Positions 38,271-52,743 of a stretch of 64,000 nucleotides of DNA are shown here, piece by piece. The stretch comes from Echiichthys vipera (taxonomy: Eukaryota; Chordata; Actinopteri; Perciformes; Trachinidae). Positions within the stretch are counted from its first letter, which is position 1; each line of letters begins with the position of its first letter. The translations under genes and the position numbers were made by a program. Under the pieces are notes generated by a model. That model searched no databases, was not told the origin of the DNA, and was given only the letters and a program-made list of their open reading frames with translations. Location: positions 13,464,184 to 13,528,183 of the forward strand of contig OY829659.1 of assembly GCA_963691815.1 (NCBI GenBank), read 5' to 3'.

Positions 38271-40218
38271 TCCTATTCACACATGGGCTCAGTCGGACAT
38301 TACACAGACAGCTCTGCAGAGTAATGCCTGGATTGTTTCAAGGTTGCAGTGCATGTGTGAATAGGGCTTCAGTGAGCCTGGTTGCTTATTCTGTTTACAT
38401 ACTAAAGTCGTTCTGTGGCTAATGGTATGGCAACATTAGCTGGCGTTTGTACTATTTCTATGTAATTGCCAAGGACATGTTTACATGTGAGAACTCACGA
38501 TGGGATGTTGATATTTTGCTCGATATCAGTTGCATTTTACAAATGGATGAAAATATTATGGAAAAAAGCAATGATGGCTTACATTAAGATTCACTATTTA
38601 TCACCCTAAAGCGATATACAGTGTAGTCTTCTCTCAGAATAGATAATCAATAGGTCAGTTGATTGAGGATATGGGGGAGACTTCTAGAGTGGATCTACTG
38701 GCACCAAAGAGCCCTGACCTCTCTTCAACAAGAGCTTCACAATGGTGGTTTAATAGGTTTGCCCTGCTGTGTTCCTAACCTCTCCCCTCTTAAACAGCAC
38801 ACACTATCAATTCACACAGTCATTTATCTAGAGAGTGTGACTGAAGTGTCATCCATCATATTGGGTGTATTTATTTATTTTTATATTTCTAACATTTGAT
38901 CAATACTGGAACCTTCTCATTTATCATCCTCAGGCACCTGTTTGACTGCCCAGATAATAAAGCTATCACTATTTCCTTCCAGTAGCTTAAAATGTTTTTT
39001 TTCCCCGTTTTGTATAAAAAAAAAAAAGTAAAAGGACAACTTGTATCTTTTTTGATGATTTTATATACCATACGCCTGAAAATAGTCTTTTTTATTCTTA
39101 GGGAATTATAAATGATTTTAAAATACTTTAATGAGAGCCCATTTGGAACTAGCTTGAGATAACACATATGGTCAAAATATACAGTAGTATAGTGCAGTTC
39201 TCTATAGGAGACATGGTAAGATCAGGACACACTGGGGCTTTGCAGATACGTGGGAACAAAGTAAGAGTCAGAGACATATGCCTGTGAAAGAGAGACTGAA
39301 AAAAAATCGAATTAAAGGTCTGTCTTTTTATGCACCAAAGACCAGCAGCAAGTGTATTGTTGAACTATAAAGGCAAAGACACAGATAGAAGGAGATGAAG
39401 AGATAAAACTGCAGTGCATAAGGGAGTTTAAATCTGGTATATTCATAGATCTGTTTCTTTTGACTATATGGTTATTAGCTCCTTGCTGGACACACTTGAT
39501 CTCCCCTCCAGTACTTTTTAACATCATTATGACATTACAGATGACTGGCTGCATGTAACGTGAGCCCAACCATTTGGAAAAACATCCCCTCTTGGTCTGA
39601 AGACTAAAAACCTCCTGAGGAAGTAATGCCTTGAATTAGATTTGCTCTTCATCCGGTTGCAGTGTCTCTTATCTCAACACCGCCATGGCCTATTTTTCTA
39701 AACAGCAGGAAAATATTGTCACCATTCAATTTTACAAAAGATCATTACGTTTTTGGTGTCTGTGTGTACTTGTGTGTGACAGTGCATTAGTTGTGAGATA
39801 CGCACAAAAATATCTCTCCATTTGCGCTAATCACATAGTGCCGTTATGACATCTCTCATGAATAGATACAGTTCAGCGGAAACCTTTGACGCTGCAGTCA
39901 AAGAACTGTCTAATCAGAAAATAAGATTTCTATTTATAAGATCACACTTTTCACACTTTAACACTCTCTGAGCCACAAAACTTTAACATCATCCCCTATG
40001 GCTATAATTGCTTTAGAAAACACCCATCATTTGGCACTGGGGAGAAAAACAAACCTTTGAGAGCACGCACTCAGCTGAGACCATCTGCAGTACATGCAGA
40101 ATGATGTCAGGAGAAGTGTCAAGCTGCCACTGGATTTAATTGGTTTACTCCCTGAAAAAGTGAAAAGGAACCTTAGCAGTCTGTAAGGATAAACATACTC
40201 TGGAATAAGAGTTTAGGA

Positions 40219-40640
40219 ATAAACTTTCTCAACTCCAAAGGGCAGTTTTTTCTTTAATTACACTGGAGTATGCTGCTTTGATTCCCTTTTTTTTTTCACT
40301 TTCTATATAGTGAGCACTGATATCGACTTTCCTGTCTCCTGCACATCACACAACAAGACAAAGAGTATACAGTCATGCCAGTAGCTATATAAGTTTGTAC
40401 CCAGGCAATATTATCCCATTCACACTGCCTTTTCGTTGCAGGGCTGTTGTGCCTTTTGTATGCACCGCCATCCATGTAAAAGGCACTGAGAGGTAATGGG
40501 GGAACTGTTATGCCTCCGAGGTGGCAACGTAGCTGCAATATCGCCAAGCCTGCGTCTGTGTGAATGGGAAAGCCGGCAGGGCGGAACGAGACACCATATT
40601 GATGCATGAGTCGACCCACAGGCAGGTCAAAAAGTGACAA
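40219..40640 (+). repeat. dispersed repeat, copy 2 of a direct pair
   Basis: The first 268 bp (40219-40486) duplicate 38022-38270. The rest, including GTGTGAATGGGAAAGCCGGC, is specific to this copy and resembles a common fish MITE body. An apparent minus-strand ORF across 40296-40640 is a by-product of the repeat and not a gene. Confidence 0.75.
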
Positions 40641-40911
40641 AGCAGCGTTCAGAGTAGGCCTGAGTTATTAATAACTGACGGAAACATTGTGTGCAATAGT
40701 CCACCGCCTCTTCCCCTCTCTCTTTTCTCTCTCTCTTTCTCAAACACACACACACACTAACACATATAAGCTGTTGTGGACACAGGCACGGCACTGCAGT
40801 CCGTCTCTGTCCTTCTCTCTACTGACAGTTGTGTTACTATAATGTATAGGCTAAAGTTGGCAGTTTGTAGGTCGGGTCTACTTTGAGTGGTTGATTAATG
40901 GTGCAGATCGG

Positions 40912-41210
<299 letters not shown>

Positions 41211-44200
41211 TAGACACAACGCCTCTTTTGCTTCCAGAATGTCGCCTTTCTGTGTGAAACCATACATTTTTTAGCAGGTTGTTAGCATGTTCACTGGCTT
41301 AGTTTAGCTTGTTAGCATGCTAATTAGTTGACAGAGGTGGTCGAACGACCCGCAGACTGACAGACCTACATTGTCATGTAGTGTTGCTAAAAAGCCTTAG
41401 TGACCTCAAGTATGACACTTTGAAGTTGTTTTCCACTTTTGGATTCATCACTTCCCTGGAAATGATAAAGGATGAATTAGTATATTAAACTGTTGTAAAT
41501 CCAATAAATGACCATTATATGCCCATCTTGTTAAGTCGAAAGTTTCGGTTTCACTGACAAATGAGTCAAGTTGGAAAAAAAGGAAAGGAGGACAGTTCAA
41601 AAACTACTGTAAGGCGTGAGTATTGTTACACAAATCGACGTTGCAAAAGGCTCATTTGGTGAAACGGAGCAGAAAGTATAATTTTCAACAGCAGCCATGT
41701 ACTTGTAATACAAGGTCAATATTTGACTGGGATTGATGCCTTCATTGTAAGTGTGAAAATTCATTAAAACGACAGCAGCTTATGGTGGCATCAGCTCCCA
41801 CTTCGTCATCACATTGGTAAAGTGATCTTTATTAGTCTTTTTGATTAAACGTCAACTGAGCTCAGTGAAAGACTGATGTTATTTTGTGTTTTATCCAAGA
41901 GGAAATGGCGTTTTTCAAATGTCCTGGGCTGCTCAATATTCAGCCGGTGACATTTCAGAGCTGATGCCAGGAACCTGAAAAATCCATCATATTATGTGGC
42001 TGACTCCATAACATTACGACCAAAGGATATTATTGCTCGGTCTAGATGAGTTAATGTAGATGACCCAGAACGATGCAAACCACATCAGCAAGTGCACTTT
42101 ACAAAAACATTAATCTGAGAGGAGGAAAGGTTATAATTTTCTTTTGTTTGAAGAGAGTGGGTTTATTATTCTGAAGAAGCTCAGTGATCAGGTGTGAGCT
42201 GGATTAATCAAATTTATCTGGGATGTCCCTGAGGTGAAGAATGAAATTAAGCATTGTGTAATGTTACCTACTGCTGGGTGCCACCACTTCACCATATCAA
42301 AGATGATTTACTTCACTTGGATATACTGCTTAGATCTCGATGTGGCTTTTACATTTCACACTATGTTGCCATCACTGCTGCTCGTGACAGAATGGTTATT
42401 AAGTATTTATTATCACTATGTCAATGGGCAATAGTCAGCGGACTGAATAGGTCTCTGATCATGACCAGAAACACAATTGTTCTAAATCTCAACTTGCATA
42501 GGCGCTGTGAGTGGGCCGAGAGATGCAAAATACATTGAAACACACCCTCCAACATCTGAACGTACACTCTGGATGAAGGTTGGTGTAATCATGCAGTGCA
42601 GTCTCTTCAGTTCAGGTATTTGGGCCCAGGTTCAGATGATGAATGTAATGATTTCCAGTGGCATAGTAGTATGAAAATCACTGCAGCAATCACTGGGAGA
42701 ATGTTTTTTTTTTTACAACCTCTTTGATCAATCAGACAGAAAACTGCAAAAATATTAAACAGTGAATTTGATAAAGGGCAATGGGCTGGCTGTGCACAAG
42801 TGCATGTGTTTGTGTGAGTGTGCATGTCATTTTCATTTTCCATGCAGTATTTATAGCTCTGGAGGTATTATAGAGGAAAGCAGGCGGCTTTGCTTCATCA
42901 TGTGTTGGTTCCAGATATGGTTATTCACTGCACTCTGGGGGATCCTGCTCTTTGAGCTGAGGGGACGAGATGGGAAACCCTGCAGCTTTACGAACTGCCC
43001 AATCTATGTATCCTCAACACCTTTAGATAGTCAAAACGTATTATTTATTCACCCTGACAAACTACTGACTCACTGAACACGTAACAAATTCCAGTGGGTG
43101 AGTCGATGTGGCCTGATATGGTTTTACAGCACTGAACCTATGCACTGTCTTCAACCTACACTATCTTGTTGTAAAATTAGCTTCAGTTAAATATGGCGGG
43201 TAATGAGTTTTGACGATATTAAGACATTTTAGTTTGACATATTAGATATTTTGAAAATCTGAATGTAAATTAATTTTCAGATCAATCCGAGCTTGAATTG
43301 CAAACACATTTTTTCTTCCATATTTCACATGTTCAAGTTGCATCTAATATACACAATTTTTTTTAAATATGCCTCTTTATATTAAGAGTTATTATTATAA
43401 TCACTTTTGACCAGAAGTCAACAGTTTCACAGGCAAAAATATCTTCTTTGATCCCAAAGACACTTTGATTTGTAACTTGTTTCCCCAATAGTTTCCATCA
43501 GTTCCACATAACTCCTACCAGACAATTAGCCAATGTTTGTAACCACGGCAACTACTAACTGTGATTTGTGTCGTGCACCACTGATTTCACTAAAACAGAG
43601 CAGCTGAATTAGAAATGTTAACAAAGGACAAAACTATTTGACTTTCAACCCATCTCCCCTCCTGATAGGGAAGCATAGAGCATCCCAACAGTACCCGATT
43701 GCTGTAACAGCAACTTTCACTAGAATCTGTTATAGAATTGAAATAATTGGGCTTCCAAATTTTTTTTGCATATAAAGTGCAGCAAAACAATCTGTATATT
43801 TGTTCTATATTTTCTGAATAATCGTGCCAATAAAGATTTTTCACTGCTGTTTTTGCATTGTCATTTATGTATTATTGATAAACACCAAGTTTATGTATAC
43901 AGCCATATAAATGGGGTGAGTACATCCAATGGAATTACCTATATAATAGTTACCTGTCAGTGCATGCAGCCTTGAGAGTAAATTAAATTTTCTGGAGCTT
44001 TACTCCAGTTGACCTTTACACAAAGCAGTAAATTCTTCCACGATAAAAACTACTGAAAGGACTGATGCTTTCTTGGTGATATGTGTGTAGGGAAATATAC
44101 ATGAACAGGAAAGTAGTTCAGGGGATTTTTTACATGATACTTATTAAAAGACATACTAGATAATGCTCCGATGAACATTAAAAAAAAAAAAAAGCATGTT

Positions 44201-44779
44201 CATGGGAGAGTTATCTTATGTGCAGACTCTATTTGTCCATCTTTTACATGTACTTCTGACCAGCACATAGTATTTATCGTCTGGATGTGTGTTCTTTTGT
44301 AAACTGCTTTGCATAATACTTCTATATTGTATAAGCTTTTTTTTATAAGAGCTATGCTATTGGGTTCATCCCTTGTGCTGGTGGCAGAGTGGCTTAACCT
44401 TAGTTCTGCGAAGTGTTTCTTCAGCTTTAGCTAGCATTGAACGCCATTTGCCTCTGTACTGGCTGCCAATCTGAATACATCCTGGTAGTGGTCCTAGCAT
44501 GCCTCGACCCAGTCCACATGCTAACTGTCACCCCCCAAGCCTCCTGACAGTTTTGTTCTGCCGGTCATTATCAGAAGGGTGGCGGACCTGAGGGGCATCG
44601 CCGAGCCAGCAGAGCAGTCTCTTAGGTGGAGACGTTTACAAACCAGCTATATGTCCTCTGCTGTGGCCCTGCTCCTCAGAGCTTAGGACCTTCATGACGG
44701 ACGTTTTTTTCCAACCTGGGGAGCTGAGGGCGCTGGTCTCAAGGTATGAGCCATTCACCAGAGGGCAGGGGGTTTTCTA

Positions 44780-45062
44780 GTAGTGTTGCCACTGGAGCAG
44801 AGTCTGGCCTCAATCCTGCTCCAGAAGACTGCAGCGGCGTACGCACATCAATCAACAGGGCAGCATGCGCGCAGCCTGCTCTCCATTAGAGCAGTGTACA
44901 TCCTGGGAGTAAAGAACTGTGCTGCGGACTTAAAGTCCAGTGGTGTCACAGAGAATGGAAGCTGAATCCCACTCTCGTCCAAATGTTATGGAATAGGTTC
45001 AGGAAAGTGAAAGTGGACCTGTTCGCCTCATGAGGGAATGCGCAATGCACTATTTGGTTTTC
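44780..45062 (+). pseudogene. DIRS-like retrotransposon fragment (RNase H / connection region)
   Basis: Two overlapping frames give YAHQSTGQHARSLLSIRAVY, ILGVKNCAADL and, after a frameshift near 44955, EWKLNPTLVQMLWNRF followed by VDLFAS, stop, GNAQCTIWFS. The pattern PGV.N..AD...EW.L.P.VV..IW...VDLFAS..N is characteristic of the region after reverse transcriptase in DIRS/Ngaro-type elements of fish. It is short and interrupted by a frameshift and a stop. Sequence back to about 44570 may belong to the same insertion but is too decayed to place. Confidence 0.6.
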
Positions 45063-46863
45063 TAAAAACACACAAGACCGTGTCTTGATTCCCATTCACG
45101 GTGCAGCTGCTGACTTGACGCAAATTCAACAACACACAGACACACTGTCACAGCTGGACGGTGCAATCACCCACACCCGGTGTTGAGTCAGTCACTTGGA
45201 GATGCTAGGCCTACTCCCAGCGGTGGTGCAAACTATCAAATTCTTAAATGGTATCCGTTCTACCAAACATTTCCAGACACACTTATCCTGCCTGACTTGT
45301 GATGAGTCTTTCACTTTTCTCACTTCCTATCCTATTCTGTTTCATCTCTTGGGGTGGCCACTGAAGAAGGAAAACTTATTCATCCTCAGACAATGAGCCA
45401 AAACTTGTCTCCATGGTTACCAGATGTGCTACAGATAATGTCAATATCTGGCTGGTGTCAAATCTCCAAACTGTCTTAATTGTGTGATCCCTCTGTCTTT
45501 CTTTCTCTGCCTCCAGCCACCTGCAGCTCGCAGGGTGCAGTGGAATGGGTGCTCACTGTGGTAGATTATGGCAGCCATCGTGGTATCGATCAGGCCTGAC
45601 CCATCTATAGTGTCACCATGCATATCGGGTGTATGATGACTTATTACTTTGTGGAGATGGAGTCTCGTGGAGGCAGTCTGTCCATAAAAAGGATTACGGA
45701 TGGTAAATGGGCTTTGTGCACAATCTATAGTGCTCCCTGCCTCTTTATATCTATCTACTGCAATATCCATTAACCTCTAACCCAAGAATTACGCACGCAG
45801 GCATGCATGCACGAACACACGCACACACGCAACATATAGAAGCACAATATAGCAGAGTGCCCATTAGGTTTGCACCATCAAAGATTTTGTGTATTTAAAA
45901 AGAGACATACACTGAACTCAGCCACTGTGGCAATGTGAATAAAACAAGGCATTGTTGACAAATGCAAGGGGGCCTTTGGGCATTGGGAATCTCTTAAGCT
46001 TTTGTAAAGTGTCACAGAAACTGCATGTGGTTCTTCAAAGACTCAAAAATGTTTAGCCATAAATATGTAAAGGAGAAGACGGTCACACAAACATGCAGAA
46101 TAGTGGATTACAGTTAATAGTCTTAACACAATGGATTGAAACATGAGCATAACTGAATACTAACAAAGGACGTTGGTTCGTAAAACAAGCCGTAGCCTCA
46201 AGCATCACACATCACTGTGCTGAATATGCAGCCGAAGACAAATTCATGATCAACAAGTAGACAGGCACTTAGCTTGACAGACAGGTGTGTAGGATGGCCG
46301 CCACTTAGCCTAACAATTGAAATCTTGCAAATAATGTGAACGAATAGCTGTAAAAGAAGAACACAGATGGCTCTTTTATTGCTACAATCACAATATTGTG
46401 ACTCATTGTTCCAGACCTGACAGAGAAATTAGATCAATGCAATTCCCCATTAAGAATAAAACACATCTTCTCTTTACTGCATGATAAAGTAAATAACCTA
46501 ATCCTTTACCATAACAAGTTTGGCACACCCTGCCTGCATCTCACTAATGAAGTAAAATTGGGATAATTTGTCATAATGAAGAACACAATATTGTAATAAC
46601 TGACTGTAGCTTTCAGTAACTTTCAGTAACTATTTTTGTGCATCACTGGAGAGCTACACTGCATGGGATTTGACAGTGTAATGATAGAGGTTGGATTAGG
46701 AAGAAAATAATACATTTTCAGTTGTCTGAGGGGTTTGCATCATTCATGACCACCAAATTGCCTATTTTCCTTTACTGGGATGCGCTTACAAGGAGAGATC
46801 CTAACTAAAGTTTCTCCCTAGAGAAAACTGATATCCTTGATGAGCAGAAACACCGCAGACTAA

Positions 46864-47613
46864 TACACTGGAGATAAAAATCAGAGAACAAATTATCAAT
46901 ACTTGATTTATTCTGAAATGTTGCTATTTTTATCATTCAGAATTTGATGGCTATACCACTGCTGTACTAGCATGTTTTTTTAAATAACCAAGGCACTTCA
47001 ACAAAAACCCTAATTTTGTGAAAAAAGCAGTGAGCAAATTAGAGAATATTTACCATTGTGTCAGAAGATAAGATTTAAACAATGTTTTCTTAGGGCTATT
47101 CATCCAAAAAATAATAGGAAGTGTAGAGGCTCTTGCTTTGAATGACTTCCAGACCGCTGCGCCCACAGGACATCACTAGTTTCTTACACTGCTCTGGTTT
47201 GATCTTGGTCCATTCTTCTTTAGTCTCTTCCACAGTTCAATAACTGTTGTGGGTTTGTTAGCGTTACTTTGTCGCCAAGGATTTTCCAAACATTCTCTAT
47301 TCTCTAGGTTAAGATCAGGACTCTGGGCTGGCCATTTCATTGTTTTAGTATTCTTAGCTTCAAGGAACTGCTTAACCTTTTTTCAGTGTGACAGGGGCTA
47401 ATATCTGTAGCTGAGAGTGTTTAAAAAGTGTTCTCTAATTTTGCTCACTGCTTTTTTCACAAAATAAAGGTTTTTGTTGAAGTGCCTTGGTTATTTAAAA
47501 AAAAAAATGTTAGTACAGCAGTGGTAGCGACAGCTGAAATCAAGGATCATGATAAAATAGTTATTATAATATAAAGTAATACAATTTGTTCTCTAATTTT
47601 GATTCCCACTGTA
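46864..47613 (-). mobile_element. Tc1/mariner-like transposon, internally deleted
   Basis: About 750 bp with terminal inverted repeats of roughly 180-200 bp (46864-47045 and 47432-47613), bounded by TA dinucleotides and an outer end CAGTGGGAATC on the right. Each terminus carries two copies of a TTAGAGAA-containing direct repeat, one outer and one inner, the IR/DR arrangement known from Sleeping Beauty-type elements. Between them, on the minus strand, lies a broken transposase C-terminus (see separate entry). The left outer end is mutated. The element is non-autonomous. Confidence 0.85.
47100..47390 (-). pseudogene. Tc1-like transposase C-terminal remnant
   Basis: Minus-strand reading gives fragments KTMKWPAQSPDLN, then in a shifted frame ENVWKILGDKV, then WTKIKPEQCKKLVMSCGRS and EVIQSKSLYTS. 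These correspond to the conserved PDLNPIEN-VW segment and the C-terminal tail of Tc1-family transposases. At least one frameshift interrupts the frame and the N-terminal DNA-binding and most of the DDE catalytic domain are absent, so no active enzyme can be made. Confidence 0.8.
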
Positions 47614-48542
47614 TATGACATCAGACATTTACATCAGATGGTTTACAGAGAGATGGGCTAACACATTTGTTTCCTGGGCTACTCCGCTCCTAGTAGAACA
47701 GTTAGAAATATATTTACATATTTATATTAGAGCCGAACAGATGCCATGGTGGACCGTAGTGACAGCTTTGCTACAGGAATAGCAAGCTTGGCATAAGTCT
47801 GTAGCAACTACAGGGAGCTTCGCTATTCTCACTTCATGAAAAAGCTGTACAGTTGACATTGATTCATACAGCCATAACTAGTCAGACTGAGATTAAACCA
47901 GGGTTCCAATAACCAAACTTGCGATAAGATGTTGGTTAAGCATATGCTACATGCTTAAAAAGACCTTACTGGTGTTTGTGGCACAAGTCTTGATGAGAAA
48001 TTGGGTGCTGTGAGCTAAAATCATAGGCTATCAGACGTGCACCCATCCACCCAAATGCCACTTAGGCAGTGAAAAATGCTGCCATCCAACATGTGCTGTG
48101 CAAAACTAATGCCCAATTGTCTCTAAAAGATCACGCTGTCCTGTCAGGACCAAAGTAGTTTGAAATCCCACTACTCCTTGGTGTTTGTATATCTGCACAA
48201 GTGTGTTAGCATGTGCGTGTGTGAGGTAGGCACCCCCTGAGTCAGACCTTCACCACTTCAGTATAGCGCCTGCAGTTTCACAGGCCAGTCATCCATTAAG
48301 CTGCTGATTGCTGAAGGAGGCCCTGGGTACACTCTGTTCTGACACCCTGGCGCTAAAAAACAGCAAGCTGATCTCCACCAGCTTCACAGGCTAAGCTGCT
48401 TTTCATTCTCTCACCATCTCTGTCTTATTAATATGGTTAGTATCTTATTCTTTTCCTGCATTGGATCATGCAAACAAGTGCAAACCATGAAAATTCTTTG
48501 CTGAACTTAAAGCAGTTTACTTATTGTCAATTATGCAAACTA

Positions 48543-49110
48543 GGGTTGGGTACCGAACTCTGTACTTTTAAGAGCACTGAATTAATTAGTAGTACCGACT
48601 CACATTAATTCAATTTGTGCCAGATTCGGTACCTGAGGGCATGTCAGCGCAAGCTTCTCTGTGTTCTCCGTGGTATGTTTGACAGACAGCGGCCCAGACT
48701 AAAGCTTTGTAGCCCCTGCATGGTGCAGGTCAGTCCGGCACAGTATGGTACGGTTTGGAATGGCAAAGCCTGGCCTTGCGGAGCTTTCAGTTGCCATCCG
48801 CACCCTCATTTATTGGTCCGGGTGTAGGCCAAATGCCGTCAGCCGCCTCAGCAAGATAAGTAGTGCAAAATCATAGTGGTGAACGAACACAGGAGGTGCT
48901 GATGTCGCAATGAGTGAAGATTTTCTGTCATCCATCAACAAACTCGCTCCACCAGATCCGTACGGTACCATTTTCTTTTGATACTCCTACAGAAGGGTGC
49001 CAGAAAATGGTTGTTTTGGCCCCCTTTATAATGGAAACACAGTTATTGCGTAAAATACTGTGCCAAACTGAACCGTACCACGCAGCCAATATGGCGTGTT
49101 TCCACTGAGT
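48543..49110. repeat. composite dispersed repeat (GGGTTGGGTACCGA / GGTACGG blocks)
   Basis: Begins AGGGTTGGGTACCGAACTC and contains GTATGGTACGGTTTGGAAT near 48741-48763 and inverted GTACGGTACCATTTTC near 48960; it closes with CATGGCG-like GTTTCCACTGAG at 49097-49108. These are hallmarks of hAT-type MITEs in fish, here probably one inserted in another. No transposase ORF. Confidence 0.4.
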
Positions 49111-50032
49111 GCTGCCCTATGTGTCAGTGAGTCAGGGCAAAGATGTGCGAAAGGCGGTCACACTTTTCAAACGCAAGCAAACGTTGCTGCAATATAATAT
49201 AATATAATAAACTAAAATGGCGAGCTGAAAGCGTTGGGTTACACTTCCTCTGAGACACACAGCATTCTCCTTGCCCTGATGACAGACTGACAGGCTGGAG
49301 GTTATAGGGATGGGTTTTGGAGTTTATTTTGTTTATTTTTAAATAAATATCAAAATGTTCTTACAATTGAGATTATACTTTTTTTTATTATAGAGGGAAT
49401 AAAGTACCGAAAAACTGAAATACAATTAAAGAAGGAATCTACTATTTTTTGTCATGGTAAAATACCAACTTAAAATCCCTCCACGGTTTAACTGAGGAAC
49501 AAATCAGGACTTTACTGCTGATAAATGAACAGCTAACAAGCCAACACCTGATTGCTGATGAATACGTTTGTGATTTGTTCTTTACCAGTACCTTGGTAAC
49601 CAGTCAGGCATTGTATACCTCACAAGTGTCAGCTATCTGCTATAAAGGTAAACTGGTTTTAATTTGTTCAACAGTGACATATAGTCATGGAAGAGTTTAT
49701 GCACTTGAGGTGCTTTGTGACATTTTTAGCAACAATTTGCACCACCATGTTTTGATGTGCGCTTTACTGTGCTGCATACTTGACCCTCTCTTTCATCTCA
49801 GTTTCATCTACTATAATAACTGGAACAGAGGGACTCTGCTTTCAGATTTCTAATTGTGTCGTTTAAATCAAAATTCACCGTAGCAACACTTGAACTGTTA
49901 TTCATAATGCAGAATTTATAACGAGGCAAATAACCCCCCCTCCCTCTTGGGGGGCATCTATCTGCAGCAAAACGACATAGCTCCAATTCAAGCTTTCCTC
50001 ACGTGGAAATTTGAAAGTTTTTCATTTGACGA

Positions 50033-50157
<125 letters not shown>

Positions 50158-51849
50158 TTAGTGCTTAGTGTCCTACATATTACTTTACATGTCAAATGTG
50201 TGGTAATTTGCCTTGGTTGCATTGGTGCAGACACATTAATCAACCACATGGCATTACCACACAAATCACTTCACAGAGAGGACACTGGGAAATAATATAA
50301 AGCAATGAAAAAATAGATCAGCTGCACACATTAAACATACATTCGGCATTCAATTTTGAATGTTCAAGCACCAGGCCCATGTAATAAGTCTGCAGCCAAG
50401 AGTGACAGGAGGTCGAGTGAACAGAATGACATCCATGAAATTAATTCTGAGCATGGAAGCAACATGGAAATCCTTTCTCAAGCTAATGAGTGGTAGAAAA
50501 GCATGTGGTTCTCTGATTGTGAGCGTGTGTGTGACAGCACATCGGCCATCTGCAATGACGGGCTAGTGTTTATTTGGCAGAGGATTGAGAGACGTTATTG
50601 CCAGATGGATTAGAGCTAAGCGCGGCTACTTAGCCATAAGATGTTGTCACCAATGAGCACACAGCCACACCTGCATGTGAATGTGGGATTTTCCTACTAA
50701 ATGATACTTTTTTAGGCATGTAGATCCAATTGATTTTCTATCTCTGAATAATGGCAAGTTGAAAAAGGGATGTTGTGATGAAGGTAGACCGTTAAATCTA
50801 TTTCACTTAAATACCACTTTATTCCTGCAGAGGAGAGTGCCCTTATCTTTTTCTTCTAAAGTCATTTGTGTAATTCAAAGTTATTTTCCAGAGCATATTG
50901 TGCAGGTTTAGTGACCTTTATGACTGTGGCCATACACTAAACCATGCAGATTTGTTTTCTTTTTTACTGATTAGATGGGGCTGTCTTAAAGTTGTACTCC
51001 ATAATAATTGAGATATGTTGTTTTGAGTGGCACCTGTCCCGTTTATGGTCACTATGTGTGTTGACTATTTATTCATCTATTTATTTATTTATTTTGCTCT
51101 TTTGTAAACTTTATTGAAACACATTCACCTTTCTACCTTCGTCCGTCCCCTATATGTTACCATCTCAAGTCCATACACACGCATGTTACATCTAGCCCTC
51201 GAAGTAGAAGCGCATATTAGTTGGTCATATGATCAATCACCATTGTTTTAACTCACTCTTTGATGGATAGTAACTTAAAAAACAATTAATTAGATGGAGA
51301 TCTTACAGAGTACAACTTTAAACACATAACTTGGAGAAAAGTCAGAGGCACCTTGCAGCATAACATACAGTATGATACCCACTAAGCAGGCTACTATTTC
51401 ACGAAGGCTATCCACTCTCAAATTAATCTGATGAGACAGGTAGGTACAAAAACATGGGTGGTGCAAATGTTGCAATTCCCATTGATTTTCTTCATTTAAC
51501 ATAAAGAGAATGATCATCTGTGTGGGCGGAATTCTGCAACCCCTACGGTTTATGGATTCCTTTCAAATCCAGTGAATGAACTGAAAACGTTTTACAGCTT
51601 TGGCTTCCAAATACCTACCTACCTTGTTAGGGATGCCAATCATGCACATCACAGACTGATTGTGGTACATTGTTTTCTCGCAGAAACATTGATTTTCCGC
51701 ATCTAAATATAGTTGGCTATGTCTGGAAGTCTGTGAGCGATGGCAGAAGAAGGGGATTGAGTGGTAATCACAGCCGCTCTAATTAGTGCTTTAGGACTCA
51801 TCTTCTGTAGTGTAGGCAGCTGAGGCGCAAAAAGATGCACGCACGAACC

Positions 51850-51879
51850 CACACACGCACACACACGCACACGCACACA

Positions 51880-51910
<31 letters not shown>

Positions 51911-51972
51911 ACGCACGCACACGCGCACGCACACACACGCACACACACGCACACACGCACACAAGCACACAC
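51850..51972 (+). repeat. imperfect (CA/CG)n array
   Basis: Mixed ACAC, GCAC and CGCG steps, purine-pyrimidine alternating throughout. Confidence 0.95.
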
Positions 51973-52225
51973 TTTTGGGGATGACCATTTTAATGGTTGG
52001 ATAATGATCAATTTGTGAGTTGCTTCTCGAAACCTCTGAGAGCTATCTGCCACTTATAATAGTCTTATCTGCCGCTTTTTCAAACAATAAAATGATCAAC
52101 ATTTAGCACCCAAGCACCGTGTTTATCAGATCTGGAGAGGCAGCTGCATCCATGCTTGTTTTACCATGAGCCTATGAAGTAATTATTAGCGAAATTATCT
52201 TTCTTTCTTTGAAAAGTTAATTGTA

Positions 52226-52264
52226 TATACATATATATATATATATGTATGTTATACATATATA
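52226..52264 (+). repeat. AT-rich (TA)n/(ATAC)n repeat
   Basis: ATACATATATATATATATAT then GTATGTTATACATATATA; alternating purine-pyrimidine and partly palindromic. Confidence 0.85.
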
Positions 52265-52743
52265 AAAAGCAGGCTTCCATCTCAACAGGATAGGAGGCTG
52301 CTTTAACCGTCAGCAGCATATTCAATTCCAATGTTTGATGAAGGACAAAGGTGACGGAAGGATGGTAAAGGACAAACTGGATGCAGAATTGTGAACATGA
52401 ATCAAGACAGGAGAGGAGAATGGTGGAATGGTGGGTGCTAAATCTGGAAAGTCATGGCAGAGCATCAGTGAGGAAACTTTTAAAGAAAATGACGAGAGGA
52501 AATGAAAAGGCGATGAGGGTGTGGGATAAAGCGAGAGCAAAACTTTCCATATGACAATAATATTAATAATACTCAAACATATATTATGTTTGAGTAACTT
52601 GTGTTATATAATCAAGAACATTTCTGGCCCATTCCCAGCTAATATTCTTCTATGTGAAGAGATATCTTTTACTTAACACCTTTTTTTCATAGAGTAAAAA
52701 TAACACAATGAGGCTGAAATAGAGGCTGCTGCTAATTAACGTC

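Noticed and set aside
40296..40640. Minus-strand ORF of 114 codons
   Set aside because: Lies entirely in a dispersed repeat whose other copy at 38.0 kb does not keep the frame.
45441..45770. Minus-strand ORF of 109 codons next to the DIRS remnant
   Set aside because: No family resemblance; composition not protein-like. The opposite strand holds only a good-looking splice acceptor.
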